This document shows, piece after piece, positions 8,467 through 16,981 of a stretch of 64,000 nucleotides of DNA (within the stretch, counting starts at the first letter, position 1; every line of letters starts with the position of its first letter). The notes below the pieces were generated by a model. It ran no database searches, was not told the origin of the DNA, and saw nothing but the letters and a program-made list of their open reading frames with translations. A program made the translations under genes and the position numbers. This DNA is from DASZQY01 sp963843565. Its GTDB lineage: Bacteria > Pseudomonadota > Alphaproteobacteria > Rhizobiales > Kaistiaceae. The DNA is taken from positions 3,092,827-3,156,826 of the forward strand of contig CAWJKY010000003.1 of the NCBI GenBank assembly GCA_963843565.1. Direction: 5' to 3'.

Positions 8467-10674
8467 ATGCGCCGCACCGGCCCCGTCTATCTGCTGCTCG
8501 TCGCCGCGATCCTCATCGGCGCGGTGGCGCTGCGCGCCGCCGATCCGTTCTTCGTGCAGGCGCTCCGCCTGATCGCGTTCGATTCCTACCAGAAGCTGGC
8601 GCCGATCCCGTTCGATCCGCAAACGCCGGTGCGCATCGTCGACATCGACGAGGAGTCGCTGGCCCGCATCGGCCAGTGGCCGTGGCCGCGCACCGTCATG
8701 GCCGACCTCCTCAACCACCTCTATGCCGAGGGCGCAGCGGTGGTCGCCTTCGATATGATCTTCTCCGAGCCGGATCGCACGTCGCCCGAGCAGGCGGTCA
8801 AGCTGATGTCGCCGGAGGAGGCGGCTGCAATCGCACCTGCAATCCAGGGAAAGCCGACCCACGACGAGATTCTGGCCCAGACGATCGGCGCCACCCCGAC
8901 GATCCTCGCCGAGATTCTCGGTCAGCGCAGCGGCGCGCCGGTGGTGAAGGCGGGCTTCGCCATCGCCGGCGACGATCCCAAGGACTACATCCCGGCCTTT
9001 GCCGGTGCCACGGCCAACCTGCCGGGTCTCGACGCGGCAGCGGCCGGGGTCGGGTCGATCAACTGGATTCCCGACCGCGATCAGGTCGTGCGCCGCGTTC
9101 AGCTGGTCTTCCGCGTCGGCAATCAGTACGTCCCGACGCTCGTCACGGAGGCGCTGCGCGTCATCCAGAACGCCGGCACCTACGTGCTCAAGGGCTCGAA
9201 CGCCAGCGGCGAGACGGCATTCGGCGCCGACACCGGGCTCAACCACGTCAAGGTCGGCGCGATCGAAATCCCGACCGACCGGGACGGCGGCATCTGGCTG
9301 CGATTCCGCAAGGCCAACCCGGACTCCTACATCCCGGCCTGGAAGGTGCTCGCCGGCGAGAACGACGCCAGCGTGGTTGCCGACAACATCATCCTGGTGG
9401 GAACCAGCGCGCCGGGGCTGATGGATCTGCGCGCCTCGCCGCTCGATGCGGTGCTGCCCGGCTTCGAGGTTCACGCCCAGGCGATCGAGCACATTCTGAA
9501 CGGACGCTCTCTGACGCGGCCCGACTACGCGGTGACCGTCGAACAGGCGATCATGATCGTGCTCGGCCTCGTGATCGCGCTGATCGGACCGCGCCTCCAG
9601 GCCGTCTCCGCCGCCATCCTGGGCGTGGTCGTGGTGGCGTTGCTGCCGATCGGCGGCTGGGTCGCCTTCCAGCAGTTCGGCCTGCTCTACGACCCGACCT
9701 ACTCGTCGATCGTCCTCATCCTCATGGCGGCGACGGCGACCATCTATGTCTACCGGCGGACGGAGCAGCAGCGCGGTGAAGTGCGGCGCGCCTTCGGCTA
9801 CTACGTGGCGCCGGCGGTGGTGAACGAGATCATCGCGCACCCGGACAAGCTCGAACTCGGCGGCGAGGTGCGCGAGCTGACGCTGTTGTTCTGCGACGTG
9901 CGCAATTTCACGTCGATCTCGGAGACGATGAACGCCCACGAGCTGACCACCTTCATCAACCGGCTGCTGACGCCGCTCTCCGAAGTCATCCTGGAGAACC
10001 GCGGTACCATCGACAAATACATGGGCGACGCGATCATGGCGTTCTGGAATGCGCCGCTCGATGATGGCGACCACGCCGCCAATGCGTGCCAGTCGGCGCT
10101 TGCCATGATCGGCCGCATGGAGTCGCTGAACGACACCTGGCGGAAAGAGGCGGAGACCGCCGGCCGCCCCTACAAAAGGGTCGCCATCGGCATCGGCATC
10201 AACACAGGCAACTGCTGCGTCGGCAACCTCGGCTCGTCACAGCGCTTCGACTATTCGGCGATCGGCGACGACGTGAACATCGCCTCGCGTTTCGAGGGCA
10301 TGTCGAAGGTCTACGGGGTGCCGGTCGTCCTCGGCGAGCCGACGGTCGAGCGGATTCCCCAACTGCGCGTCCTCGAACTCGACGTGGTGCGGGTCAAGGG
10401 CCATGCGCAGCCGACCCGCATCTACACGGCGGTCGATGCGCTGGGCCTGCACGCCGACCATCACGAACGCCTGGCCGGCAAGCACGACGCGATGCTGGCC
10501 GCTTACCGGTCGCAAGCGTGGGACGAGGCGGAGGCTGCCATTGCCGCGTGCGAGGCAATGGGTGCGGACAAGCTGAAGGCGTTCTACACCGTCTACCGCG
10601 AACGGATCGCGGCGTGGCGGAGCGAGCCGCCGCCGCCAGACTGGGACGGCACCTTCACCGCAACATCCAAGTAG
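8467..10674 (+). CDS. CHASE2-domain class III adenylate cyclase
   Basis: This membrane-anchored nucleotide cyclase of 735 residues is expected to make cAMP. A signal-anchor at about 5-25 is followed by an extracytoplasmic CHASE2 sensor (about 30-360), about three membrane helices (about 360-440) and a cyclase catalytic domain (about 470-660). Both metal-binding aspartates are present (LFCDVRNFTS; KYMGDAIMAFW). The Asn/Arg transition-state pair is in DDVNIASRFEG. The Lys of DKYMGDA and the Asp of DYSAIGDD fit adenylate rather than guanylate specificity. There is no clear Shine-Dalgarno before the ATG. A 176-base gap separates it from the divergent phosphofructokinase gene. Confidence 0.9.
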   Translation: MRRTGPVYLLLVAAILIGAVALRAADPFFVQALRLIAFDSYQKLAPIPFDPQTPVRIVDIDEESLARIGQWPWPRTVMADLLNHLYAEGAAVVAFDMIFSEPDRTSPEQAVKLMSPEEAAAIAPAIQGKPTHDEILAQTIGATPTILAEILGQRSGAPVVKAGFAIAGDDPKDYIPAFAGATANLPGLDAAAAGVGSINWIPDRDQVVRRVQLVFRVGNQYVPTLVTEALRVIQNAGTYVLKGSNASGETAFGADTGLNHVKVGAIEIPTDRDGGIWLRFRKANPDSYIPAWKVLAGENDASVVADNIILVGTSAPGLMDLRASPLDAVLPGFEVHAQAIEHILNGRSLTRPDYAVTVEQAIMIVLGLVIALIGPRLQAVSAAILGVVVVALLPIGGWVAFQQFGLLYDPTYSSIVLILMAATATIYVYRRTEQQRGEVRRAFGYYVAPAVVNEIIAHPDKLELGGEVRELTLLFCDVRNFTSISETMNAHELTTFINRLLTPLSEVILENRGTIDKYMGDAIMAFWNAPLDDGDHAANACQSALAMIGRMESLNDTWRKEAETAGRPYKRVAIGIGINTGNCCVGNLGSSQRFDYSAIGDDVNIASRFEGMSKVYGVPVVLGEPTVERIPQLRVLELDVVRVKGHAQPTRIYTAVDALGLHADHHERLAGKHDAMLAAYRSQAWDEAEAAIAACEAMGADKLKAFYTVYRERIAAWRSEPPPPDWDGTFTATSK

Positions 10675-10697
10675 CGCGGCGGCCGGCCAGGCTTATG

Positions 10698-10726
10698 TTG
10701 TGATCCTTGTCATACGGGCGGATAAA
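10698..10726 (+). promoter_or_regulatory. Possible sigma70-type promoter for the DUF3307 gene
   Basis: TTGTGA and GATAAA lie 17 bases apart in the 128-base gap after the cyclase gene, about 75 bases before the GTG start of the next gene. Each hexamer matches four of six consensus positions. This is a pattern match only. Confidence 0.3.
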
Positions 10727-10802
10727 GCACGGCTGCTAACATCTCACGCCGGGCTTCCTGCTCTCCGGCGCACGCGTAACAAGAAGAAGAGCCATTCCAG
10801 AC

Positions 10803-11192
10803 GTGACCGATCACAGCGCCCAGGTTCTCCTCGTCATCCTGATCCTCGAGATCAAGCATTTCTTCGCGGACTATCCGCTGCAAACCACGTGGATGGTCGA
10901 GAACAAGGGCAAGTGGGGACATCCGGCGGGGATCGTTCACGCGCTCGTCCATGCGGTCCTGACGATGCTGGCGTTCCTCGTGATCACGCCGTCGCTGCTG
11001 ATCGGCGCCGGCATCGTGGTCGGCGAGTTCCTGATCCACTACCACACCGACGTGAGCAAGGACCTGCTGATGCGGCGGGGAAAGTATACGGTTTCGGACG
11101 GGCCGTTCTGGGTGCTGCTCGGCCTCGACCAGCTCGCCCATCACCTGACCTATCTGGCGATCGCGGCGATCCTGTGGGCGACCTCGACCTGA
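10803..11192 (+). CDS. DUF3307-family membrane protein
   Basis: This small integral membrane protein of 129 residues has about four hydrophobic helices and the family signature HFFADYPLQTTWM near residues 19-31 (KxHxxADFxLQ-type). Later conserved histidines occur in GIVHALVHA, HYHTDVSKD and DQLAHHLTY. The start is GTG (TDHSAQVLL) after a purine-rich stretch. The function of the family is unknown to me. The gene ends seven bases from the convergent LacI gene and has no obvious partner in the window. Confidence 0.85.
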   Translation: MTDHSAQVLLVILILEIKHFFADYPLQTTWMVENKGKWGHPAGIVHALVHAVLTMLAFLVITPSLLIGAGIVVGEFLIHYHTDVSKDLLMRRGKYTVSDGPFWVLLGLDQLAHHLTYLAIAAILWATST

Positions 11193-11199
11193 GCGGTGG

Positions 11200-12288
11200 T
11201 TACTGGGCGGCGGTGATGCGCGCAGGCGTCCGGGCGCGCGGGGCGCGGATGGCGGCCGTGCTGTCGCGGATCACGAGCTGGCATGGCAGCTTGGTGCGCA
11301 TGGGCAAGTCCTTGGCCGTCCCGGTGATGCGCGAGATGAGACTGCGCGCGGCCAGGTGACCGAGTTCGCTGCGCGGCTGGTTTATGGTCGTCAGTCCCGG
11401 GTCGAAATAGAGCGCGTACTCGATGTCGTCGAAGCCGGCGACCGAGACGTCGCGGGGAACCGCCAGGCCGGCATCCCTGACCGTCTTGATGAAGCCCATC
11501 GCCATCTCGTCGTTGGCCATGAACATCGCGGTGGGCTTGTTGGCTGCGGCGAGAAACCGCCGCGCGACTTCGCTGCCCGCGGCAAACGTGAAGGCGCCCT
11601 GCCAGATGATGTCCTCGTCGATCGCGATGCCCGCCTCGCAAAGCGACGCCTTGTAGCCGGCGAGACGCGCACCCGACTCGATGTTGTCGATCGGCCCGCG
11701 GGCATGTCCGATGCGCCGGTGGCCGAGCGAGATCAGATAATCGATCATCATTCGGGCGGCGCCGTAGTTGTCGATCTCGACGACCGGCAGGTCGACACCG
11801 GGTATGTCGTTGCACACGATCGCGATCGGAATGACCGGGTCGAGACTGGCAAAGCTCGGGTGCGGCAGGCGCCCGGTGAGGAGCAGCACACCATCGACCT
11901 GTCCGGCCCGCACCAGCAGATCGTAGTGCGCCTCGCGTGCCTTGTCGTGGCGCGTGTCGCCCATGATCATGCCGTAGCCGGCGGCGGACAGGACTTCTTC
12001 GATCGAGTTGAGGATCGGCGTGTAGAAGGACGTGCCGATGCCGGGCAGCAGGGCGAGCACCATCTTGGTGGAGCGGGCGCGCAGGCTGCGCGCCGCCGCG
12101 TTGGGCGTGAAGCCGGTCTCGGCGATGGCGCGGTGAACCGCGTCGCGCGTCGCATCGGCGACCCTGGCGGGCTCGGCGAGCGCCCGGCTGACGGTCGCCG
12201 TCGAAACGCCGGCACGCCGGGCGACGTCACGGATTGTGACGGAGTGGCGGGCTGCCTTTGCCGTTCGCGACTTCGGTGACCTGGGCAT
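11200..12288 (-). CDS. LacI-family transcriptional repressor, sugar locus 1
   Basis: This DNA-binding regulator of 362 residues has a helix-turn-helix at about 18-40 (VTIRDVARRAGVSTATVSRAL), a hinge helix (NAAARSLRARST), and a periplasmic-binding-protein-like effector domain. It is divergent from the CUT1 sugar importer and very likely controls it through the operator at 12357-12370, with a sugar or sugar-acid effector. The start is taken at MPRSPKSRTAK; an in-frame start ten residues upstream (12318) cannot be excluded, and neither has a strong ribosome site. The effector is not predictable from sequence alone. Confidence 0.92.
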   Translation of the reverse strand: MPRSPKSRTAKAARHSVTIRDVARRAGVSTATVSRALAEPARVADATRDAVHRAIAETGFTPNAAARSLRARSTKMVLALLPGIGTSFYTPILNSIEEVLSAAGYGMIMGDTRHDKAREAHYDLLVRAGQVDGVLLLTGRLPHPSFASLDPVIPIAIVCNDIPGVDLPVVEIDNYGAARMMIDYLISLGHRRIGHARGPIDNIESGARLAGYKASLCEAGIAIDEDIIWQGAFTFAAGSEVARRFLAAANKPTAMFMANDEMAMGFIKTVRDAGLAVPRDVSVAGFDDIEYALYFDPGLTTINQPRSELGHLAARSLISRITGTAKDLPMRTKLPCQLVIRDSTAAIRAPRARTPARITAAQ

Positions 12289-12325
12289 GTTCTCAGGCTC
12301 TGCGCGCGCCCCATCCACAAACGCA

Positions 12326-12353
12326 TTGACTTCGGGGCAACATCGAATACTGT
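12326..12353 (+). promoter_or_regulatory. Candidate promoter of the first CUT1 sugar importer
   Basis: TTGACT (12326-12331), a 16-base spacer, then TACTGT (12348-12353). The -35 matches five of six consensus bases. It lies immediately upstream of the LacI-type palindrome at 12357-12370, so a repressor bound there would cover the start of transcription. The leader to the binding-protein ATG would be about 270 bases. Confidence 0.45.
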
Positions 12354-12356
12354 CAA

Positions 12357-12370
12357 TGTAATCGTTTACA
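12357..12370. promoter_or_regulatory. LacI-type operator
   Basis: TGTAATCGTTTACA is a near-perfect 14-base palindrome with the central CG and TGTAA/TTACA arms typical of LacI/GalR operators; only positions 6 and 9 break symmetry. It lies in the divergent region between a LacI-family gene and the sugar importer, just downstream of a promoter-like pair, and so would suit repression of the importer and possibly autoregulation. The symmetry is seen; the binding protein is inferred. Confidence 0.7.
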
Positions 12371-12628
12371 CGAGGGTTGGCGAGTCGCTTGGCCTTCGTG
12401 CTGTGGGCGTCGAAGCGAATTCGGCGCCGACAGAGGACGGGACGACCAAAACAGAAGCGCCGCCAGAACGGCGCTCATTGGGGAGGATTTGCGCGCCGTC
12501 TCGGCGCTCCGTCTTCCATGCACTGTTGAATCTCGCACGGCTCCGTTGTCGCGGGGCGACGTGCGACGGGCCCGGTCTATCCGGGTGTCAGACAGCGCTT
12601 CACCGGCGCTTCTATAGGGAGGACTGAA
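12371..12628 (+). other. Long leader of the first sugar-importer operon
   Basis: This 258-base stretch lies between the operator and the binding-protein start. I found no convincing reading frame. Near its end is a strong ribosome site (AGGGAGGA) seven bases before the ATG. It could be a transcript leader with structure; I did not recognise any known riboswitch. Confidence 0.4.
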
Positions 12629-13885
12629 ATGAAGCTTCGCTTGATTGAGTTGCTGGGGGCGGCCGCTGTTGCCACCCTCTTTACCGGGTCGGCGTGGGCC
12701 GCCGGCGGCGTTGGCTGCGAGGTCACGCACTGGTGGACGTCGGCGGGTGAATCCGCCGCCGTCAAGGTGTTCGCGGACGCCTACGACAAGATCGACGGCG
12801 TGCATTGGGTCGACGGTGCCATTGGCGGCTCCGGCGACACCGCCCGCCCGATCATCATCAGCCGCATCATGGGCGGAAACCCGCCCTGCGCCACGCAGTT
12901 CAATCCGGGCAAGGACTCCGACGACCTGATCGCTGCCGGGCTCATGCAGGACATGACCCCGCTGGCCGAGAAGGAGCATTGGCACGATATCGTTCGTCCG
13001 AAGTCGCAGATCGACGGCTGCACGAAGGACGGCAAGGTCTACTGCGTGCCCGTGAACCTGCATTCGGCCCAGTGGCTTTGGCTTAACCTCCACGTGTTCC
13101 AGGACAACGGCATTCCGGTGCCGAAGAACTTCAATGAGCTGGTTGCCGCGGCTCCGGCGTTGAAGGCCAAGGGGATCATGCCGCTGTCGGCCGCACAGGG
13201 CTGGCCGATCAGCACGCTGCTCGGCGACATCGAAGTCGGCGTCGGCGGTCTCGACGGCTGGAAGAAGGTCTACGTCGACCGTGACGCGGACTACGCAGCC
13301 AGCGCCGAGTGGCGCAAGGTGTTCGAGGCGATGGACGGCGCTCGCAAGATCGTCGATCCGACCACTATCGTGCCGCAGTGGAACGATGCCACGTCGCTTG
13401 TCATCACCGGCAAGGCCGCCGCCAACGTCATGGGCGACTGGGCTCGTGGTGAGTTCTCGGTTGCTGGCATGAAGGCCGGCGTCGACTACGCGTGTCTGCC
13501 CGGCCTCGGCTTCCACGAGATTCTGGACACCGGCGGCGACGTGTTCTTCTTCCCGAAGCAGTCCGATCCGGCGATGACCGACGCGCAGATGAAGATGGCG
13601 TCGATGATGATCTCCAAGCCGGTGCAGGTTGCCTTCAACCTGAAGAAGGGCTCACTGCCGATCCGTGGCGACGTCGATCTCGCCGCGGCTGACGACTGCA
13701 TGAAGAAGGGTCTGGCGATTCTGGCGGATCCGGCGAACATCCTGCCGACGGGCGCACAGCTCATGGAGCGGGATACCGTCAACCAGATCCGCGACCTCTA
13801 CAACGAGTTCTTCACCAACCCCGACATGACTGTCGATCAGGTGCAGGCCTCGTTCGTCGACATCCTGAAGAACGCGCCGAAATAA
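12629..13885 (+). CDS. Carbohydrate ABC transporter substrate-binding protein (CUT1; glucose/mannose-binding-like)
   Basis: This periplasmic binding protein of 418 residues belongs to solute-binding family 1. A signal peptide (about residues 1-24, ending SAWA) precedes the mature start AGGVGCEVTHWWTSAGE. The WWTSAGE opening and later motifs (GDWARGEF, DVFFFPKQSDP) resemble glucose/mannose-type binding proteins. The mature chain has several cysteines (GC, PPC, DGC, YC, DYAC, DDC) that could form disulfides. It is the first gene of an importer operon next to glucuronate-pathway genes, so the ligand may be a uronate-containing sugar; this is inference. A tandem stem-loop follows the gene. Confidence 0.92.
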   Translation: MKLRLIELLGAAAVATLFTGSAWAAGGVGCEVTHWWTSAGESAAVKVFADAYDKIDGVHWVDGAIGGSGDTARPIIISRIMGGNPPCATQFNPGKDSDDLIAAGLMQDMTPLAEKEHWHDIVRPKSQIDGCTKDGKVYCVPVNLHSAQWLWLNLHVFQDNGIPVPKNFNELVAAAPALKAKGIMPLSAAQGWPISTLLGDIEVGVGGLDGWKKVYVDRDADYAASAEWRKVFEAMDGARKIVDPTTIVPQWNDATSLVITGKAAANVMGDWARGEFSVAGMKAGVDYACLPGLGFHEILDTGGDVFFFPKQSDPAMTDAQMKMASMMISKPVQVAFNLKKGSLPIRGDVDLAAADDCMKKGLAILADPANILPTGAQLMERDTVNQIRDLYNEFFTNPDMTVDQVQASFVDILKNAPK

Positions 13886-13896
13886 GCCCCTTGAGG

Positions 13897-13948
13897 CTTG
13901 TTGGGTGACAACAAGGGAGGCGATTGGTCCAGTTGACCAGTCGCCTCC
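13897..13948 (+). other. Tandem stem-loops after the binding-protein gene
   Basis: Two adjacent inverted repeats fill the gap before the permease gene. CTTGTTG/CAACAAG (13897-13915, five-base loop) is perfect. GGAGGCGATTGGTC/GACCAGTCGCCTCC (13916-13948, five-base loop) has one G-U pair. No T run follows, so partial termination or message protection is more likely than full termination. This would allow more binding protein than permease. Confidence 0.6.
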
Positions 13949-13979
13949 GCCTTGGAACATCAGGTGGGACGGCTAGAAT

Positions 13980-14924
13980 ATGGCGGATGAGACGGCCTCT
14001 GCGATCGTCTTAGGAGATGACGCCGGCGCGGGGAAGCGGCCGTTCAGGTTGTTTCACAATGCAGCAGCGAAGCTGGCCCTGACGCCGATGATGGCGACGG
14101 TCATCTTCGTGTTCGTCGGCTGCACGATCTGGACGATCGTCTATTCCTTCACCCGATCGCGCGTGCTCCCGACGGCCGATCCGTTCGGCAAGGACTTCGT
14201 CGGGCTCGAGCAGTATACCCGCCTGTGGCAGACGCCGCGGTGGATCATCTCCATCGACAATCTGGCGATCTTCGGTGTTCTGGCGCTGGTCTTGTCCTTC
14301 GTGATCGGGTTCGGCCTGGCCGTCCTGATGGACCAGAAGATCCGTTTCGAGAATACCTTCCGCACGATCCTGCTTTATCCGTTTGCGCTGTCGTTCATCA
14401 TCACCGGCCTGGTCTGGCAGTGGATGCTCAATCCTGCCTTCGGCCTCCAGAAGTCGATGCGGCAGCTCGGCTGGACGAGTTTCTCCTTCGACTGGATCGC
14501 CAACCGGCAGATGGTCGTCTACACGCTGGTCATCGCCGCGCTGTGGCAGGGCACCGGTCTGGTCATGGCGCTGATGCTGGCGGGGCTGCGCGGTATCGAC
14601 GAGGAAATCTGGAAGGCGTCCCGGGTCGACGGGATTCCGAAGTGGCGGACCTACATCTTCATCGTTATTCCGATGATGCGCGGCGTGATGGTCACCGCGC
14701 TGGTGATCGTCGCCTCGGGCATCGTGAGAACCTACGACCTCGTGGTTGCCATGACGGGCGGCGGGCCGGGGCTCTCGTCGCAATTTCCGACGATCTACAT
14801 CTACGAATACATGTTCGTTTCGAACCTGGGGCAGGGGTTGGCGGCGTCGACCGTACTGCTGGTCACGGTGGCGATTATCGTCGTGCCCTGGGCGTTCTTC
14901 GAATTCGGCCGCCGCAGAACCTGA
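13980..14924 (+). CDS. Sugar ABC transporter permease, MalF/GtsB type (CUT1)
   Basis: This inner-membrane permease of 314 residues has about six helices and is one half of the translocation pore of the first sugar importer. The EAA loop that docks the ATPase reads DEEIWKASRVDGIPKWRTYI. The amino terminus has a cytoplasmic tail of about 35 residues before the first helix (MMATVIFVFVGCTIWTIVYSF). It is followed after 11 bases by the MalG-type permease. Substrate specificity is not encoded in any motif I can read. Confidence 0.92.
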   Translation: MADETASAIVLGDDAGAGKRPFRLFHNAAAKLALTPMMATVIFVFVGCTIWTIVYSFTRSRVLPTADPFGKDFVGLEQYTRLWQTPRWIISIDNLAIFGVLALVLSFVIGFGLAVLMDQKIRFENTFRTILLYPFALSFIITGLVWQWMLNPAFGLQKSMRQLGWTSFSFDWIANRQMVVYTLVIAALWQGTGLVMALMLAGLRGIDEEIWKASRVDGIPKWRTYIFIVIPMMRGVMVTALVIVASGIVRTYDLVVAMTGGGPGLSSQFPTIYIYEYMFVSNLGQGLAASTVLLVTVAIIVVPWAFFEFGRRRT

Positions 14925-14935
14925 GGGGACACTGA

Positions 14936-15835
14936 GTGACCGCAGCCGCACACGCCCTGGAACCGAGCGGACCGCGCCCGAAGCGGCGCTTCGCGCCGGC
15001 CACGATCATGCTCTATTCGATCCTGATCGTGGTCTCGATCTACTATCTGATCCCGCTCTACGTGATGATCGTGACCTCGCTGAAGGGGCTGGAGGAAGTC
15101 CGCCTCGGCAACATCTTCGCGCCGCCTCTCGAGATCACGTTCGAGCCCTGGGTCAAGGCGTGGACGTCGGCCTGTACCGGCCTCTATTGCCAGGGCCTCC
15201 AGGTCGGCTTCTGGAACTCGGTCAAGATCACGGTGCCGAGCGTTCTGGTCTCGATCGCGGTCGGCTCGCTCAACGGCTACGGCCTGGCCAACTGGCGCTT
15301 CAAGGGCTCGGAGGTCTTCTTCACCATCCTTCTGGTGGGCTCGTTCATTCCCTACCAGGTGATGATCTTCCCGCTGGTCATCCTGCTGTCGCGGGTTCAC
15401 ATCTACAGCACGCTCTACGCGGTGATCGTGGTCCACACGATCTTCGGCATGCCGATCCTGACGCTGCTGTTCCGCAACTATTTCGCTTCGCTGCCGACCG
15501 AGCTGTTCAAGGCGGCGCGCGTTGACGGGGCCGGATTCTGGTCGATCTTCTTCCGCATCATGTTGCCGATGTCGCTGCCGATCTTCACGGTGGCGCTGAT
15601 CCTCCAGGTGACCGGCATCTGGAACGACTTCCTGTTCGGCCTGGTGTTCGCGGGCCTGCGCAACTACCCAATGACCGTGCAGCTCAACAACATCGTCAAC
15701 TCGATCCAGGGCGTGCGCGAATACAACGTCAACATGGCGGCGACCATCCTCACCGGACTGGTTCCGCTCACCATCTACTTTGTATCCGGCAAGCTGTTTG
15801 TGCGGGGCATCGCGGCAGGAGCGGTGAAAGGCTGA
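14936..15835 (+). CDS. Sugar ABC transporter permease, MalG/GtsC type (CUT1)
   Basis: This second inner-membrane permease (299 residues) completes the pore with the MalF-type partner. It has six predicted helices and the EAA loop TELFKAARVDGAGFWSIFFR. The start is GTG with AGGGGAC upstream. Its stop overlaps the ATG of the ATPase gene by one base (TGATG), so the two are likely coupled in translation. Confidence 0.92.
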   Translation: MTAAAHALEPSGPRPKRRFAPATIMLYSILIVVSIYYLIPLYVMIVTSLKGLEEVRLGNIFAPPLEITFEPWVKAWTSACTGLYCQGLQVGFWNSVKITVPSVLVSIAVGSLNGYGLANWRFKGSEVFFTILLVGSFIPYQVMIFPLVILLSRVHIYSTLYAVIVVHTIFGMPILTLLFRNYFASLPTELFKAARVDGAGFWSIFFRIMLPMSLPIFTVALILQVTGIWNDFLFGLVFAGLRNYPMTVQLNNIVNSIQGVREYNVNMAATILTGLVPLTIYFVSGKLFVRGIAAGAVKG

Positions 15836-16929
15836 TGACAACCACACACGTCGCGGTTCAGAATCTGGACGTCTCCTTCGGGTCGCTCAAGGTTCTGCGC
15901 AACCTCAATATCGGAGTCGAGGAGGGCGAGTTCATCGTGCTGCTCGGCCCGTCCGGATGCGGCAAGTCGACCCTGCTCAACGCGATCGCGGGTCTTCTCG
16001 ACATCGATTCCGGCCAGATCTGGATCGGCGGCAAGAATGTGACCTGGGAAGAGCCCAAGGATCGCGGTATCGGCATGGTCTTCCAGTCGTACGCGCTCTA
16101 TCCGCGCATGACGGCGGAGAAGAACCTGACCTTCGGGCTGCGGGTCGCTCGCGTGCCGAAGGAGGAGATCGCGCGGCGGGTGGCGCGCACCTCCGAGCTC
16201 CTGCAGATCGAGTCGCTGCTCAAGCGGCGCCCCGCCCAGCTTTCCGGCGGCCAGCGTCAGCGCGTGGCGATCGGGCGGGCGCTGGTGCGCGACGTCAGCG
16301 TGTTCCTGTTCGATGAACCGCTGTCGAACCTCGATGCAAAGCTGAGGACCGAATTGCGCGTCGAGCTGAAGAAGCTCCATAACCGGCTCGGCTCGACGAT
16401 GATCTACGTCACCCACGACCAGATCGAGGCGCTGACGCTCGCCGACCGCATCGCGGTGATGTACGGCGGCGTCATCCAGCAACTGGCAACGCCCAAGGAA
16501 ATCTACCGCAAGCCGGTCAACCAGTTCGTCGCCGGCTTCGTCGGCTCGCCGGCGATGAACTTCATCGGCGGCAAGATCAGCAAGGTGAACGGCTCGGTCG
16601 GCATCAACCTGGACGACGGCAATTCGATCGACATGAAGGGCTACGATTTCGCCGGGATGCCGGAAGAGGGCAAGCGGGTGGTGCTCGGCATCAGGCCGGA
16701 GCAGCTCGACGCGAAGACCGTGGGCGACGGTTTCGCCACGCTCGCCGTGACCGTCTCGCTGATCGACCCGATGGGCGCCGACAGCCTGTTGTGGGGTTCG
16801 GTCGGCGAAGACACGGTGTCCATGCGCATCCACCCGGACGATACTTTCAAGCTCGGCGACGTCATCAAGGTCGGCTTCCATCCGAGCCAGGCCTCGTTGT
16901 TCGACCCGGAGGGCGGCGCGCGCCTCTAG
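15835..16929 (+). CDS. Sugar ABC transporter ATP-binding protein, MalK/UgpC type
   Basis: This cytoplasmic ATPase of 364 residues drives the first CUT1 importer. It has Walker A GPSGCGKST, signature LSGGQRQRVAIGRAL, Walker B FLFDEPLSNLD and a switch histidine in YVTHDQIEA. A carboxy-terminal TOBE/OB-fold region (about 240-364, including LGIRPEQLD) is typical of MalK-like subunits. Length and motifs are normal. It overlaps the upstream permease by one base and precedes the catabolic genes by 52 bases. Confidence 0.94.
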   Translation: MTTTHVAVQNLDVSFGSLKVLRNLNIGVEEGEFIVLLGPSGCGKSTLLNAIAGLLDIDSGQIWIGGKNVTWEEPKDRGIGMVFQSYALYPRMTAEKNLTFGLRVARVPKEEIARRVARTSELLQIESLLKRRPAQLSGGQRQRVAIGRALVRDVSVFLFDEPLSNLDAKLRTELRVELKKLHNRLGSTMIYVTHDQIEALTLADRIAVMYGGVIQQLATPKEIYRKPVNQFVAGFVGSPAMNFIGGKISKVNGSVGINLDDGNSIDMKGYDFAGMPEEGKRVVLGIRPEQLDAKTVGDGFATLAVTVSLIDPMGADSLLWGSVGEDTVSMRIHPDDTFKLGDVIKVGFHPSQASLFDPEGGARL

Positions 16930-16981
16930 CAAAGGGGCCGGACGTCCACTCGTTTTCTCAAGACAAAGAAGAAGTCAGACC

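Noticed and set aside
8287..10074. Long minus-strand open frame opposite the adenylate cyclase
   Set aside because: Composition is non-protein-like (runs of R, D, H, V) and the opposite strand has a complete multi-domain cyclase.
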